Shown here piece after piece: positions 12,301 to 24,900 of a DNA stretch of 64,000 nucleotides. Made by a program: the position numbers and the translations under genes. The stretch comes from Apostichopus japonicus (Eukaryota; Echinodermata; Holothuroidea; Aspidochirotida; Stichopodidae). Position 1 is the stretch's first letter. Every line of letters begins with the position of its first letter. Location of the stretch: positions 5,384,484-5,448,483 of the forward strand of contig NC_092564.1 in assembly GCF_037975245.1 (NCBI RefSeq), read 5' to 3'. The notes under the pieces were generated by a model. It had not been told where the DNA came from, ran no database searches, and worked only from the letters and a program-made list of their open reading frames with translations.

Positions 12301-14919
12301 CTGGGCTTTTCAACTAAGGGTAGACCGACACGCCAAGTATTGAATTTATCAACTTTGTTTGTAGAGTTATATCTACAAGAGGTTCAAACGTTGACCTCTA
12401 TCGACCTATACCGGATACAGTTTTCGTCTTTGGTGGATCCAGATTCCACCGTGTTCTTTTTTCAGTTCGTGTTTCACAATCATGACGTCATAAACATACA
12501 CACATATAGAGGTATCGATTCATTTACAAACTTGAATTGTCAGATTGGCATATTTATGAACTGTGTAATAGCATTTATCTTTTGAATTTTGGATACTGTC
12601 CACTTAAACAGTAAAAACAGGAAATAGAATCAAAAGAAAGAAAACACAATATTTATGTTACTATGTCACTAATGTTTAATGCAATACAAAATATAAGTTG
12701 AAAAAGGGAATGAAATTTGTAAAACATCAGGCAGTAAAAAGTCTGAAAGGTAAAATTATAACTTAGAAACATACACTATATCTTCAACACATTCAGTCAA
12801 GCATCTTTGGTGACTTTCACATGAAATATTTCCACAAGTACTAGTATTGTAACAAGGTGAATCGGTGACTCGAATTCAATTCATACATGCATGAAAGGCC
12901 TGGCGAGAGGGAGTGAGAAGGACACAGCCCTGGGCGCATGTCAACTAGGGAGGGGGGGGGGGGGGTTATGGGATAAAGAATAATTTATTCTCATTTCCAT
13001 AATATACAATTCACTCACCCCAACTGTATATGTATCTTATAACATACTTAACTTTAACAACTACAATCCACTAAGTCTTTACTTTGACTAACAATTTTGC
13101 CATCTGATTACCACAGACAGACAAATTGATAATAGTGACATAACCTTCAAACAGTCGCATTTTAATAAGAATCCATTCACGATTGTTCCTGTGGAAAATC
13201 GGCAGCTTTAAAATTGAATGTAAGTTTTTACAAAAATATCTCATTTGAACTCTCATCATGAATCGTGTTGAATGGTGTGGAATGGTGTTGACTCGACTTG
13301 TCCAGGTGCTTGACTTGCCTTGTTGTAGTAGTGAAATGACTTGGCTAGATGTGGAACTATTCCCAAGAGCTGACATTAATCACTTCCACCCTGATTCCTT
13401 CATGCAATTACAGATAGGGCTATAGGTTAATCTGCATATGAAGTACTGTTTCTGGAGGCATCAGGTGTCAGGTATGACATCAAAACTTAATGCAAAACTT
13501 AAAGCTAGCAACAAAACTTTCTTGTGCATTTGAGCGGAGACAATACATTGAATAAGAGGGTCCTGCTTCAGGTATGAAATATAAAAACCAAATCATTGAT
13601 ATAACATACAGAGCAGTCAATTCCGCTGGTTACAGGTAAGTACAGTCTTACCATATATACAGAAACTCACAAAAGACTTTGCACATGTTACAACTTGTGA
13701 CATACTTGTGTGATACCATTGAATTAACTCTTAGTGTTCGATAGCATTACAGTATCTCATTTGTAACCCTTCCGATGCAAATGGAACTGGATGGGGGGGG
13801 GGCCTTCACCTCCCTTTCAGTTTTCAAGAAAGTGGTCAGATGCTAAGGTAGACACTGGTCCGTGGGATGGGGGAATGGGTGCAGCAACTACACGCCTGCC
13901 TCTTAACTCTGAGAACACTCACTGAAAGGAGAAGGCTTGGTATATGCCAGTGTTCACCTAATGATCATCACATGGATCGGGATGTCACTGGTGTTCTGTT
14001 GCCTTGATAACCCTTGGGAAATACTAAACTCATATCAAACCTACTCTTCCTTTCCATGGGTATTCAAAATACCAAGCAAGGCATGTCATTTTGCCACCCC
14101 TGCCCCTTTTCCTGCTAACAGAATGGCCATTTAATGCCCCATCATAACGGTCATAATTCGAGGGGGTGGACACTCTTACCTTCCCTGACAGGGTATGTCA
14201 ATACACAAAGGCAGTAATAGCATCACTCAGATGATAAAATTAACACAAGCTTTTTTGTTCACAGAATATACCAAAACAAAAAGTTGCCGAAAGCCTCTGG
14301 CAGGTAAAACGTTTGTGCGATAATGTCAGTAGTTTGCCCTGCCCTTGTTGAAATGAAACCCTAATATAATATAAAATAAAATAATATTATGATTTTTAAA
14401 GTCATGGAATCTACACATTAAAAAAGTTCAAAAATCCACTGGCAGGAAAAATGATTTTTGCATAATCACCATGCTCTAAATAAAAAAGAAAGAAAAAAAA
14501 GGAAATATATGCATAGGCTAAAGTTTACCCTGTTACCATATACAATTGCATGCAGGACCAATTTAAAATGCTAATGTATTGATATGCAGGTTACAGATTT
14601 ACTCCTCAGTTATCATGCCAATCAGGTCACATTTTAAATTCTAATAAGTATCGTTACTAGATACACATTTATGCTGTTACTATAATTAAATGACGGTTAC
14701 ACAATTAAAAACATAATATCTAGATATGACGGTTACACATTTACTCCTCCATTATCACGCCATGTAGGTAACATTTTTTAGTCTTACAAGTATATGTATA
14801 AGCTACACATCTACTCCACTTTAATTCAATGACCTGCAAGTGACAAAGCCATTTCAGCTGCTAATATATAGATATGTAGGCTATGAGATTTTACTAAGTT
14901 GCTTGGAGATATTTACAGG
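9376..14919. other. Gene-poor interval between SSUH2 copies
   Basis: No exon of a known family seen on either strand. It holds poly-C tracts, a short CA repeat near 11,080 and poly-G runs near 12,952 and 13,794. A 103-codon plus-strand open frame at 12,274-12,585 resembles nothing I recognise. The upstream control region of copy B, if any, and the downstream end of copy A transcripts should lie here. Confidence 0.6.
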
Positions 14920-15890
14920 CTAAAAAGTTAAAAAGCTACTTCTACCACATAGATACTACAACTACTAGTAAAGAGTATTTTTATTTTTAAAGGATAGTGC
15001 AACCCCAGCAACACTGTTTTGGGTATTCAGGAAGCATAGATACTACTACTACTAGTAAACAGTATTTTTTTATAAAGGATAGTGCAACCCCAGCAACAAT
15101 GTTGTGGGTATTCAGTAAACTACTTCTATCACATATATACTACTACAACTAGTAAACAGTATTTTTATCTTCAAGGATAGTGCAACCCCAGCAACACTGT
15201 TGAAGGGATCCAGGAAGCTACTTCTACCACATAGATACTACTACTACTACTAGTAAATAGTATTTTTATTTGAAAGGATAGTGCAACCCCAGCAACACTG
15301 TTGTGGGTATTCAGTTAGCTACTTCTACCACATAGATACTACTAGTAAACAGTATTTTTATTTTAAAGGATAGTGCAACAACAGCAACACTGTTGTGGGT
15401 ATTCAGTTAGCTACTTCTACCACATAGATACTACTAGTAAACAGTATTTTTATTTTTAAAGGATAGTGCAACCCCAGCAACACTGTTGTGGGTATTCAGT
15501 TAGCTACTTCTACCACATAGATACTACTACTACTAGTAAACAGTATTTTTATTTGAAAGGATAGTGCAACCCCAGCAACACTGTTGTGGGTATTCAGTTA
15601 GCTACTTCTACCACATAGATACTACTAGTAAAGAGTATTTTTATTTTTAAAGGATAGTGCAACCCCAGCAACACTGTTGTGGGTATTCAGGAAGCTACTC
15701 CTACCACATAGATACTACTACTACTATAAAACAGTATTTTTATTTTTAAAGGATAGTGCAACCCCAGCAACACTGTTGTGGGTATTCAGGAAGCTACTTC
15801 TACCACTTAAATACTACTACTTCAAGTAAACAGTATTTTTATTTTAAAGGATAGTGCAACCCCAGCAACACTGTTGTGGGTATTCAGGAC
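14920..15890 (-). repeat. Tandem array made from the SSUH2-A stop-codon segment (10 units)
   Basis: Ten copies of a unit of roughly 85-106 bp, recognisable by GGATAGTGCAA near 14991, 15078, 15174, 15280, 15368, 15462, 15558, 15650, 15751 and 15850. The 15850 copy is the real end of the SSUH2-A coding sequence. On the minus strand most units read the codons for EYPQQCCWGCTIL, a TAA and an AATAAA, followed by a spacer with a TAGTAGTATC triplet-like stretch. One unit (near 15368) has CAACAACAG in place of CAACCCCAG. One unit (near 15174) has an altered codon stretch. Confidence 0.93.
15838..15843 (-). promoter_or_regulatory. AATAAA poly(A) signal abutting the SSUH2-A stop codon
   Basis: On the minus strand the bases directly after TAA read AATAAA. 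A signal this close would give an almost absent 3'UTR. The same stop-plus-AATAAA arrangement recurs in the array units downstream, so which one is used cannot be told from sequence. Confidence 0.5.
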
Positions 15891-15990
15891 AGTGTACTTC
15901 ATGTTCATTGCCATAGACCCAGAAACGACCTCCTTCTTGCTTGTACATATACTTCACCTCCGTTATTGGTACGGATCGTAAAATCTGCCT
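15844..15990 (-). CDS. SSUH2: SSUH2 copy A exon 12 (C terminus and stop)
   Basis: 147 nt after a TATGTACAG acceptor. Encodes RQILRSVPITEVKYMYKQ, then FWVYG, and ends with CCWGCTIL and TAA at 15846-15844. The last 17 or so codons are repeated in the downstream tandem array. CTIL fits CaaX with X = Leu, a geranylgeranylation-type signal (inference). Confidence 0.9.
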   Translation of the reverse strand, partial: RQILRSVPITEVKYMYKQEGGRFWVYGNEHEVHCPEYPQQCCWGCTIL

Positions 15991-18900
15991 CTGTACATAG
16001 AATGAAAAATAGATTCAAGGAGTTTGAAACCATCTTACAAAGTAAAGCCTCATATATCTGTTGCAAACTTGAACACTCAGGATGTATTCTCAGAATTAAT
16101 TCCTCACCACACTTGATGCATAACATGTTACGATGGAACCCCCACCCCACTCCCTCACAATATCTACGGAAAACATGGAACCTGGAACATGGAAAACATG
16201 GAGCCCCCCCCCACACTTTACAATATCTATTGAAAACATGAACATGCAGGATTTATAAATGGTTTAGTAATAGGTTTGGTATGTAACATAATACAAAAGA
16301 AACCATTTCACAAAGTACAAACTCATAATCTATGGGAAACTTGAATACTCAGGATTTAAAAACTCTTTACCAGGTTGATAAGAAACATATTTAAAAAGAA
16401 GACCCACCCCCCCTCTCCTTAACAGGTTTGTTTTAATCCATGGAAACCAAATTAGAAAGTACACACTCAATTGCAAACTTGAACACCAGATTTGAGACAT
16501 AACATAAAGTAGCCCTCCTCCCCTGACCCCCTCCCCCCCAAAAAAATATATATAATATATATATATATATATATTAAATATATATATCACATATAATGGT
16601 GGCCAGCTGTTATCGCGCTGTTGCCATGGCAACCGTAAACACACACGCCTGAAACCGAGATAGCCCGTGTTGATCAGTTCAGTTGCCTGATGATCAGTAT
16701 GCGAGCCTTACCCGTGAAACTCCAAGTAGCAGTATGATGGTATTTTAGTTACCAAGATTTGATTGATATGTTTCGTATCATGTTTCAAAAGAAACCATTT
16801 TACAAAGTACACATCAAAATAACTATGGACAGATTAACACAGGCATCATTCCTAAGCTGCATGTCAGTCTTGGCCACTCATATGTTTAAAAAAGGTTTGG
16901 GACATAAACAAGTTAAGAATTGTAACTGAAATAAATTTCTTTTCATATGTATTTAGGCCTGTGATGAAATATTGATTTATCAAATACGTTAAATGTTATA
17001 TTTGTAAAAACTTTTAGGGTGAAAGAATAAAGTTCCAGTAATGACACTAAGAAACAGTATATTTTTAATACAGACATGTTTAGGACCATGGTTAGTTTAA
17101 AATTGGCACTAAACTTGCTAAATATACTAAATTGCCAAACTTCAAACCTAAGTTTCTGCTATGTTATTCCTTTGTTTTCACAACCTTTGTTTCAGGGACA
17201 CTGCACACAGGTTCTTGGCCTAAGGCGATTTCTTGAAATATTTTATTGTCTTCATTGAAAAGAGGAACATCACATTATTCAAATTATATATGTGGGCTTG
17301 TAATTACGGGTTTACTTATTCAGAGCTAAAATAAGAAATTTTGACAAGCGCAACACTCTACACGTCATAATTTGCACATATTTAATGAGATTTATTAAAA
17401 CTTCAAATGTGTATATCTTGGAAAAAAAAGAGCTTGTCAAAAAAATGTCAACAGATTTTGAATGCGACTATCACACACTACAAATGTACTGAATATGGGG
17501 CGGCAATTTGGCCAGGTCTCCGTAGAACTTTAAGTAAACGGTCTTACCTGTTGTAATAGCTTAGACTCAGGCCAAGCATTCCTATGTCTTTCCACAATCC
17601 TGAAAGAATTCTCATTTATCTCAGGAACTTCATACTGAGAAATCGGCCACACCTGGAGAAGAAAAAAGAATATATAAACAGACGACTGGACTTAAAAAAT
17701 ATGTTTGAACAAATATTTGATGCATATCAAATCATTGCAGTTTTCATGGCAACCTAGTGATGTTCAGACTAGACAAATATATGGCTAGATGTTATCAGTT
17801 ACAGTTGCACTTGCAGTAATCACAGTAAATTAGCATATATACGTACAATGTTAGGGTTACTCCTCTAGAACCAGTCTGACCAACTGTAGTTCTAAAAATT
17901 ATAAAATAAATTCCAATTTTAAATTTTGACTAGTACAAGATTTGAACCAGTGTTGTCTGGGTATGCAAGCCCTGAAGTTGATTTATGTGAGCAAAAATCA
18001 AGTCCCGAGTTTTTGGCCATCTGCATATATTTATTTCTCGGCATGAGGACGGATGGATGAAGGATGGGGTGCCAGTCAGCTAGTGTCACCCCAAGGTCAC
18101 CCGGTTGAAACCCCATTCTAGCCAGCATTACTTTGCTTTGTTTCAAGTTTTTTTTCTTTTTTCTTAGTCAGTTTTCCGTTGTTGTAAAGTAGATTCTTCC
18201 TTCTGCCTTTAAATAAAGAGGTAAATCTATGAAACTTTCCTTTATATCTAACTTATTTTCTCTTTCAGTATATACAAAGAGCAGAAGAACTGAAAGTCTC
18301 CACTTACATACGGAAGCGTTTGTTCAAAGACTGATTTCCCGGAGACGTCACGAATCAGTTCGTCTGGTAGATCTGAAGGTTCATGTATAAAGTCCTCCAC
18401 ATTATTAATGCTGGAAAAAAATCAATACAAAGTGAAAACTTTTCTTTATGCAATGCCTTTTAACAACACACAAACATAAAACAAGCACCTCTGTTATACC
18501 AACTTACACGTATACACTTAACCAGCATCGACATCTTCCAATTAATATTATTTAAAAAAAGCATCCGGATATTAGACACTGCAATTTACAACCGAAAACT
18601 CCATAATGTGCAAGCCATTCATCTAAAAGATGATAATCAATTTTTTTATTCACATATTCATGAAGGACATCATACTTTAGAGAAAATCAATGACCTTAAT
18701 AAAACAAACACATTTTAAATTTTTAAGGGGGAAACAAAAACACAAAAAAGAAAACAAATATTTTGCAGAAAACTTCATCCCATTGGCAAAAGGCATTCCA
18801 AGTATGTCCTTAAAGGTAACTGAATCATTGAGAAGTTCTAAACCCAATTACGAGAGACTTTAACCATATTATCTCCACCTGTCAAACAGAGATAAATTAT

Positions 18901-21900
18901 AGTGAGAAATTGAGAAAGTGAGAATTTCATCTAACTATGAAAAGTCAAGAGTCTCTTGTTCATTCCACTGACCCTCTAATTGATCAATTCAGATGACAGA
19001 TGTCTGAGATCACTGTGGACACCCAAATGCTGGTACTATGGTACCCGGATCATCCAAAATATCTATCTTATGCACTATATGATACATGAAGATTTAACCT
19101 AATATAACTATGAATAACCCTAGCCCTACTAAAAGTAAGGCTGCTACTGATGATGCAAGCCCTGCTTACAACAGAGCACAAGAGCAGAAACCGATCTAGC
19201 TTGGTCTCTGAACCAAAGTGAAATTCATACCCATCGGCCTGTTTGACAAACTCGGTCAATTATCCATGTTCGACCAATGAGGATTAAAATAGCTAAAAAC
19301 CGGGCGAACACAAAAAGAAAGGCCTAATTCCTTCTGTGATAGTCACATGCTATGACTTTCGGGAATTCCCCAAAACAATCACCGCGGGATTCATCCACAT
19401 AAAGTGACGTCTGATGGTGGGACCCCCTACCCCAAACTTCAACAATATATATATAATAAGAGATAAGTTATAATTAGTTATTTCATTCCTGGTACATGGG
19501 TATCTTCTAAAATGGCCATATACCTTTTGTAGAGGTCAACTGTTAACATGAAAATCTACATATCAACAAGGGTTCTTTGGACAGAGTTAACAACTTCAAT
19601 TTTTATTTGCTATTATAAAGTGCCAAAAGCCTTACAGCTTTTGGGGAGGAAGACTACTGCAATAAAAAGCTATGAATATAAACTGTAATCTGAAATTGAG
19701 CAAGTTAAACATCTCTCATGCTTGATGTGTGTTGCAATAATATTTACAGCAAACATAGTTCCACTCCCTCCTACCCTACCCCCCCCCCCTGCCACTCTTA
19801 TGTTATTGTAGATCTATGTTACACAGTATCTTCTACTTTCATATAAATGAGTTAAAGAATGACAACAATCTAGAATGAAAGGGACCAAAAAGATCAACAT
19901 TTAAATGAACAATTTGGTGTTATTAACACCACTTTACTACTTACTATTGCACCTTAAGTTGTATGTACCATCGCAGCTTGGCGAAACCCTCGCATATGGG
20001 ACAAGTGATCCTCCCATCGCCTCCACATCTGCCACATCTGCAAATCAAAGCAAACACTCCCTCATTGATTTAACCGGGGGGACATTAGGCTTAGTTAGAA
20101 GTTCCCTTGGATTTTCATTGAAATGGTAAAGCAACCACAGGAATTTTCAAAACTTGGAGAGGCATTTTCTTCCAAAGACGATAGGTACAGAAGCAACAGC
20201 CAAACAGGAATACTAACATAAATGCAATAGTCATAGACCAAGTGAGTAATAGCGCAACACATGCAATGCATCGGTAATGACAAATATGAGAACAACGGAT
20301 CAAATCATACAGTAACGCTGCTGTTAGAAGTTCACGGAAATGGAGAGGTGTTAATCGGGGATGTAGAAAAGAAATCACGGAAATCTGTGAATTCGCAGAA
20401 AAAGGTCATGCCTGATAAATGCATACATAGATGCATATGTAATGCAAACATAAATGCATACATAAATGCATAAGTAAATGCATACATAGATGCATATGTA
20501 AATGCAAACATAAATGCATACATCAATGCATATGTACATGCATACATAGATGCATACATAGATGCATATATAAATGCATACATAAATGCATACATAGATG
20601 CATATATAAATGCATACATAAATGCATACATAGATGCATATATAGATGCATACATAGATGCATATATAAATGCATACATAAATGCATACATAGATGCATA
20701 CATAAATGCATACATAGATGCATACATAGATGCATATATAAATGCATACATAAATGCATACTTGGATGCATATATAAATGCATACATAGATGCATACATA
20801 GATGCATACATAGATGCATATATAGATGCATACATAAATGCATACATAGATGCATACATAAATGCATACATAGATGCATACATAGATGCATACATAGATT
20901 CATACATACATGTATAGATAGATGCATATATAAATGCATACATAGATGCATACATAAATGTATAAATAGATGCATACATAAATGCATACTATTTAGTTTG
21001 ATATTGAAGATTTGATTGAGATTAATCTGGGGGCACCCCAGCTTCAAATTTACCTAGCTGTCATCTAATTTATCAGTCATATAATCGATGCCTAATTAAA
21101 TAAAAGCTTAATTTAAAGTGTACACAAACCCTCAAAATGGGAATTGATGATTGTTTCAATTTTTTTAATATTTTTTGACCACTTAGAAAACAATCAACTT
21201 ACATCAGTGATTCATTCAAAGTTATTCAACAACTGCCAAAAAATGGATGATAAAAGCTAAGGAAAAAAAGGGAAATTTGATAATTGAATAGGAAAAAGTT
21301 AAGATGACCAATCCAAACAAGAAACTTGAACCTATGATTGCTTCAAAAGTTTTAGTCTACCACTCGTGTTTAAAAAAAAATTATTTTTATAATTTTTGCA
21401 AAAGCTGGAATCAATACTTGCTTCAAAAAGATTACTAGTATAACCTCAGGGAGAAATAGAAAGTTGAATCTATACCTATACAAGTTTTTAGTCCACCACT
21501 CAGAAAGATGTTGGTAACTATTGCCATAATTGCAAGATTTTAGCAGTTGTAAATTGAAGTTGTGTAAAAGTAAGTTGGCCTGACGTTTCGATCCAAGCAG
21601 GATCTTCTTCAAAGGCTAAATGACAAGTAACAGTAACAGAAGGGACAGAAACACACACAGAAAACAGACAGGTTAATGAGCATGGTGAACACAAAGAAAT
21701 GGATGTAAGGGTATTAGTAGACAAGGGATGGAGAGAAGAAAGAAAGAAAAAAAAATTGAAGTTACCAGTAGAGGAGTTCACTCACCTTTTCTTGCCGCTA
21801 CCGTGACAGGAAAAGCAGGTTCTTCTTTCCGTCTTTCCTTGGGAATGATGGGTTCTATGGCCGCTTCCATGACAAGATGAACAACGAACCTGGTTCAACA

Positions 21901-24900
21901 AAAGCAAACAAGCAACTAATGAGAAGAAAGAGACCCTTGAGTGACACTTTTCAAAGTTGCTCTCACAGCTATATTTCTGTAACGTTTCTGGAAACAATAG
22001 CTACTGAACCATTTAAAGGACCCCGGATATGTTGAATAACTTTAACACCACCACGTTCTTCTTTGTACCAGATTGTCTCAGGAAATTGCTTCTCCACTCT
22101 GCCATTTCCAATGCCCTGTCGGTCTCCCCCACCCTCCCCTGCCCCCCCACCCAAAAAAAACCCAAGAAGACACTTACAAACACTTTTAATATCAGATAAT
22201 CAGAACTTTCAACGTCTGTAACTTTTCGTCACTATTCAAAGTGAAACGTGACATGTCAATCTAATTGACCTGCATTTTCACAGGATATTAGTGTTAGACA
22301 AATAGAATCCAAAGAACACACAGGCAACCCTGACCACAAAGGATTGTCCTCTAAACGTAAAGGAGGAATACAGTATGAGAATCATACAACTTACAGGGAT
22401 GTGCCCACGCTGGGCGGCGCTGGGCAGCCCCGCCCAGCACTAAAAATTACCGCCCAGCACTGTCTTCAAAATCGTGAATCCAGCCCAGCACTATTTTCAT
22501 CTAAAATCCTGACATTCCAAACAATATATTCAACATAAATTGGGCCTAGCCTATGCCAAAATCATAGACTAATAATGCATTAGTAACGCATACGAGAAAC
22601 ATTACTAACGGCTCTCAATTGGTCCCTTGTAAAATCTCTTTGAAACAAACTAAAAACTTTACCAGGTACGTAATAAATTTCACTAAAAAAAATATTAAAA
22701 AGTGTAAATTGTTAGCAAAACTAGTGTATGTGCTTAAAAAGCTACTAAAGTGACAGCATTTGGCATCTGAGCACCTTCAAAAATCGAAAAATTTCTCAAA
22801 GGGGAAGGGGACACCCCCTTACACCCCTCCCCCAGGATGGCAATCAGTATACCCGGCACTCAGGAAATCCTGGGCACATCCCTGAACTTAGGAAACCTCT
22901 TCAAGATATAGCTTACCCTTCCTCGACCGTGACAACGAGGACATCGTACAAAGCCACATCCAGTACAGTTATGGCAAACCTATAATACGAGGAGAAAAAA
23001 TAAATAAATATTCAACGATAAAATGAGACTTGTAAGAAAACTAAATACATGTATACACCATACTTAATCCTTCATTCGTTTTCTTTCCTGCAATCAATTT
23101 AAATGCTTGTATTCTTAGTCAAGAAAAGACATTGCTAGTAAAATTGTATTTAGGTAGGCACTGTTACATAGGTAATGTATATTTACCACTAGTATGGGTA
23201 TTGAACATAATATTGAACATTAGATTGAACATAAGATTGAAATAAGCCATTTACAAATATTTCTTATGTGACACTACTGTATAAGGATGACCATAATGCA
23301 ACGCAGTATATTTGCTGTATACCTCACTCTCAGACCATTCCTTGTACACTCTACAATACATCTTGAGATGGAAGGTAAGAATAATTATACAACTACATGG
23401 GTATATCCTTTAAGATGCGCATTAAACCATTTATGTTACGGTTGGGCACCAAATGGAATATTGCCGGTCGCAGTGAAACTTTGTACCCAATTCACCGGCC
23501 ACAACAATTAAGGGCTTTACCTTCCATACACTTGAATGTTACATAATACAGTCAAATGTACAGAATTCTGAGATCGTTAAAACAGTACAGACGACACAAC
23601 TTAGCACGGATATGACAGAACCCTCTGTTCAAATGGTGGAGAGTCACACTGGATCTGCCGTTTAATCGATCCTAAAATACATCCTTTCCAAACAGAGATC
23701 AAAAAGCTGAAAGAAGGAGGTTACGAGTATTTACCTTGATGTTACTGGTATGAGGGATCTCTATCAACTTGTCATGGGTGTCAAAAAGTTTGAAAGGGGA
23801 ACAGGCGATATCCCAGACAGCTGGAGCAAGCCCGCAATCAGGGCCATCTATAGGACCACCTCTGTAGGGTAGATGTTCCCAGCTAGTACTCCTGGTCTCG
23901 GTGAAACTCTCCAGTTGATACTGTGGAAAGAGATTTCAATGCCTAGTATTGTTTTGGTTTTTTTTTTTCATTTTTCGATTGAAGTATACATTACTAGAAC
24001 ATGATTAGAACATAAGTCACTGGCAAAATGCTACCAATGTCGTACCATGTAATATTCATACAAAATTGGATATAGCTGTATCTCGCTGAAAGATCTATGT
24101 GGTTAAACAACTGCTTGGCTGCTATTGACACCAGACTTAGAAATCACAGAGCCTCACACAGAAACAATTATTGTCTGCAACAATTGAAATGCAATAACTA
24201 AATATTCCTTTCTTTCTTGTTTTATATTTTCCTCATTTAATCATTTCTGGATTAATTCTGTTTAAGTTTGTTGAATTAATTTTCCAATAACTGTGGTGGC
24301 ATATGATACCAAAGTTCCATTTTGGAAATGAGTTTGATTCCCAAAGAACCCTGATGACAAGTATGTCTATATTTCAACATGCACCATATGCTGACAAAAA
24401 TGCAACAAAAATGGTTTTCTTTCAGTTGAAACTGTGAATTGTGGCAAGTTGATCAAATGGAGGAAAAAACGAGTGTTGATAAAACTAAACCAAATGATGA
24501 TATTATCTCACATATTTAATCTGAAAAAAACTGGTGGAAATATGAATTTTGAATTTGACTGCCCTTGAGTCAACAAACAGACATCTGCTTGCGTCAATAA
24601 GAACTTGATGTGATAGACCGAAATGCTCAGCGATGAATTTAAGTTCTGTTTTTTTGTTTCTGCGTGTTTTGTTTTTTGCTTTTCTTTATTTTTCATTGTT
24701 TGGTCTAGGCACCTTTAGTCCACATCGATTGACACTGCACATCAAGTAAGAATTGTTTTACATTTATTCATCACAACAATTATTTTTGCTGTTACTGAAA
24801 TGCGTTTTGCAATGTTTCGAGATCTAAATTACTGAACCTCTTAAGTCTTAACATGAGCTTAATGATGGTTCAGTGTCAGCACTGTTAACATTCTATCTTG

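Noticed and set aside
12274-12585. 103-codon plus-strand frame
   Set aside because: No recognisable motif, no splice or promoter context; chance frame in AT-rich DNA is likelier.
20332-21047. Two long minus-strand open frames (174 and 215 codons)
   Set aside because: They are produced by a 12-bp tandem repeat inside an SSUH2 intron; the residues are a simple repeat with no other support.
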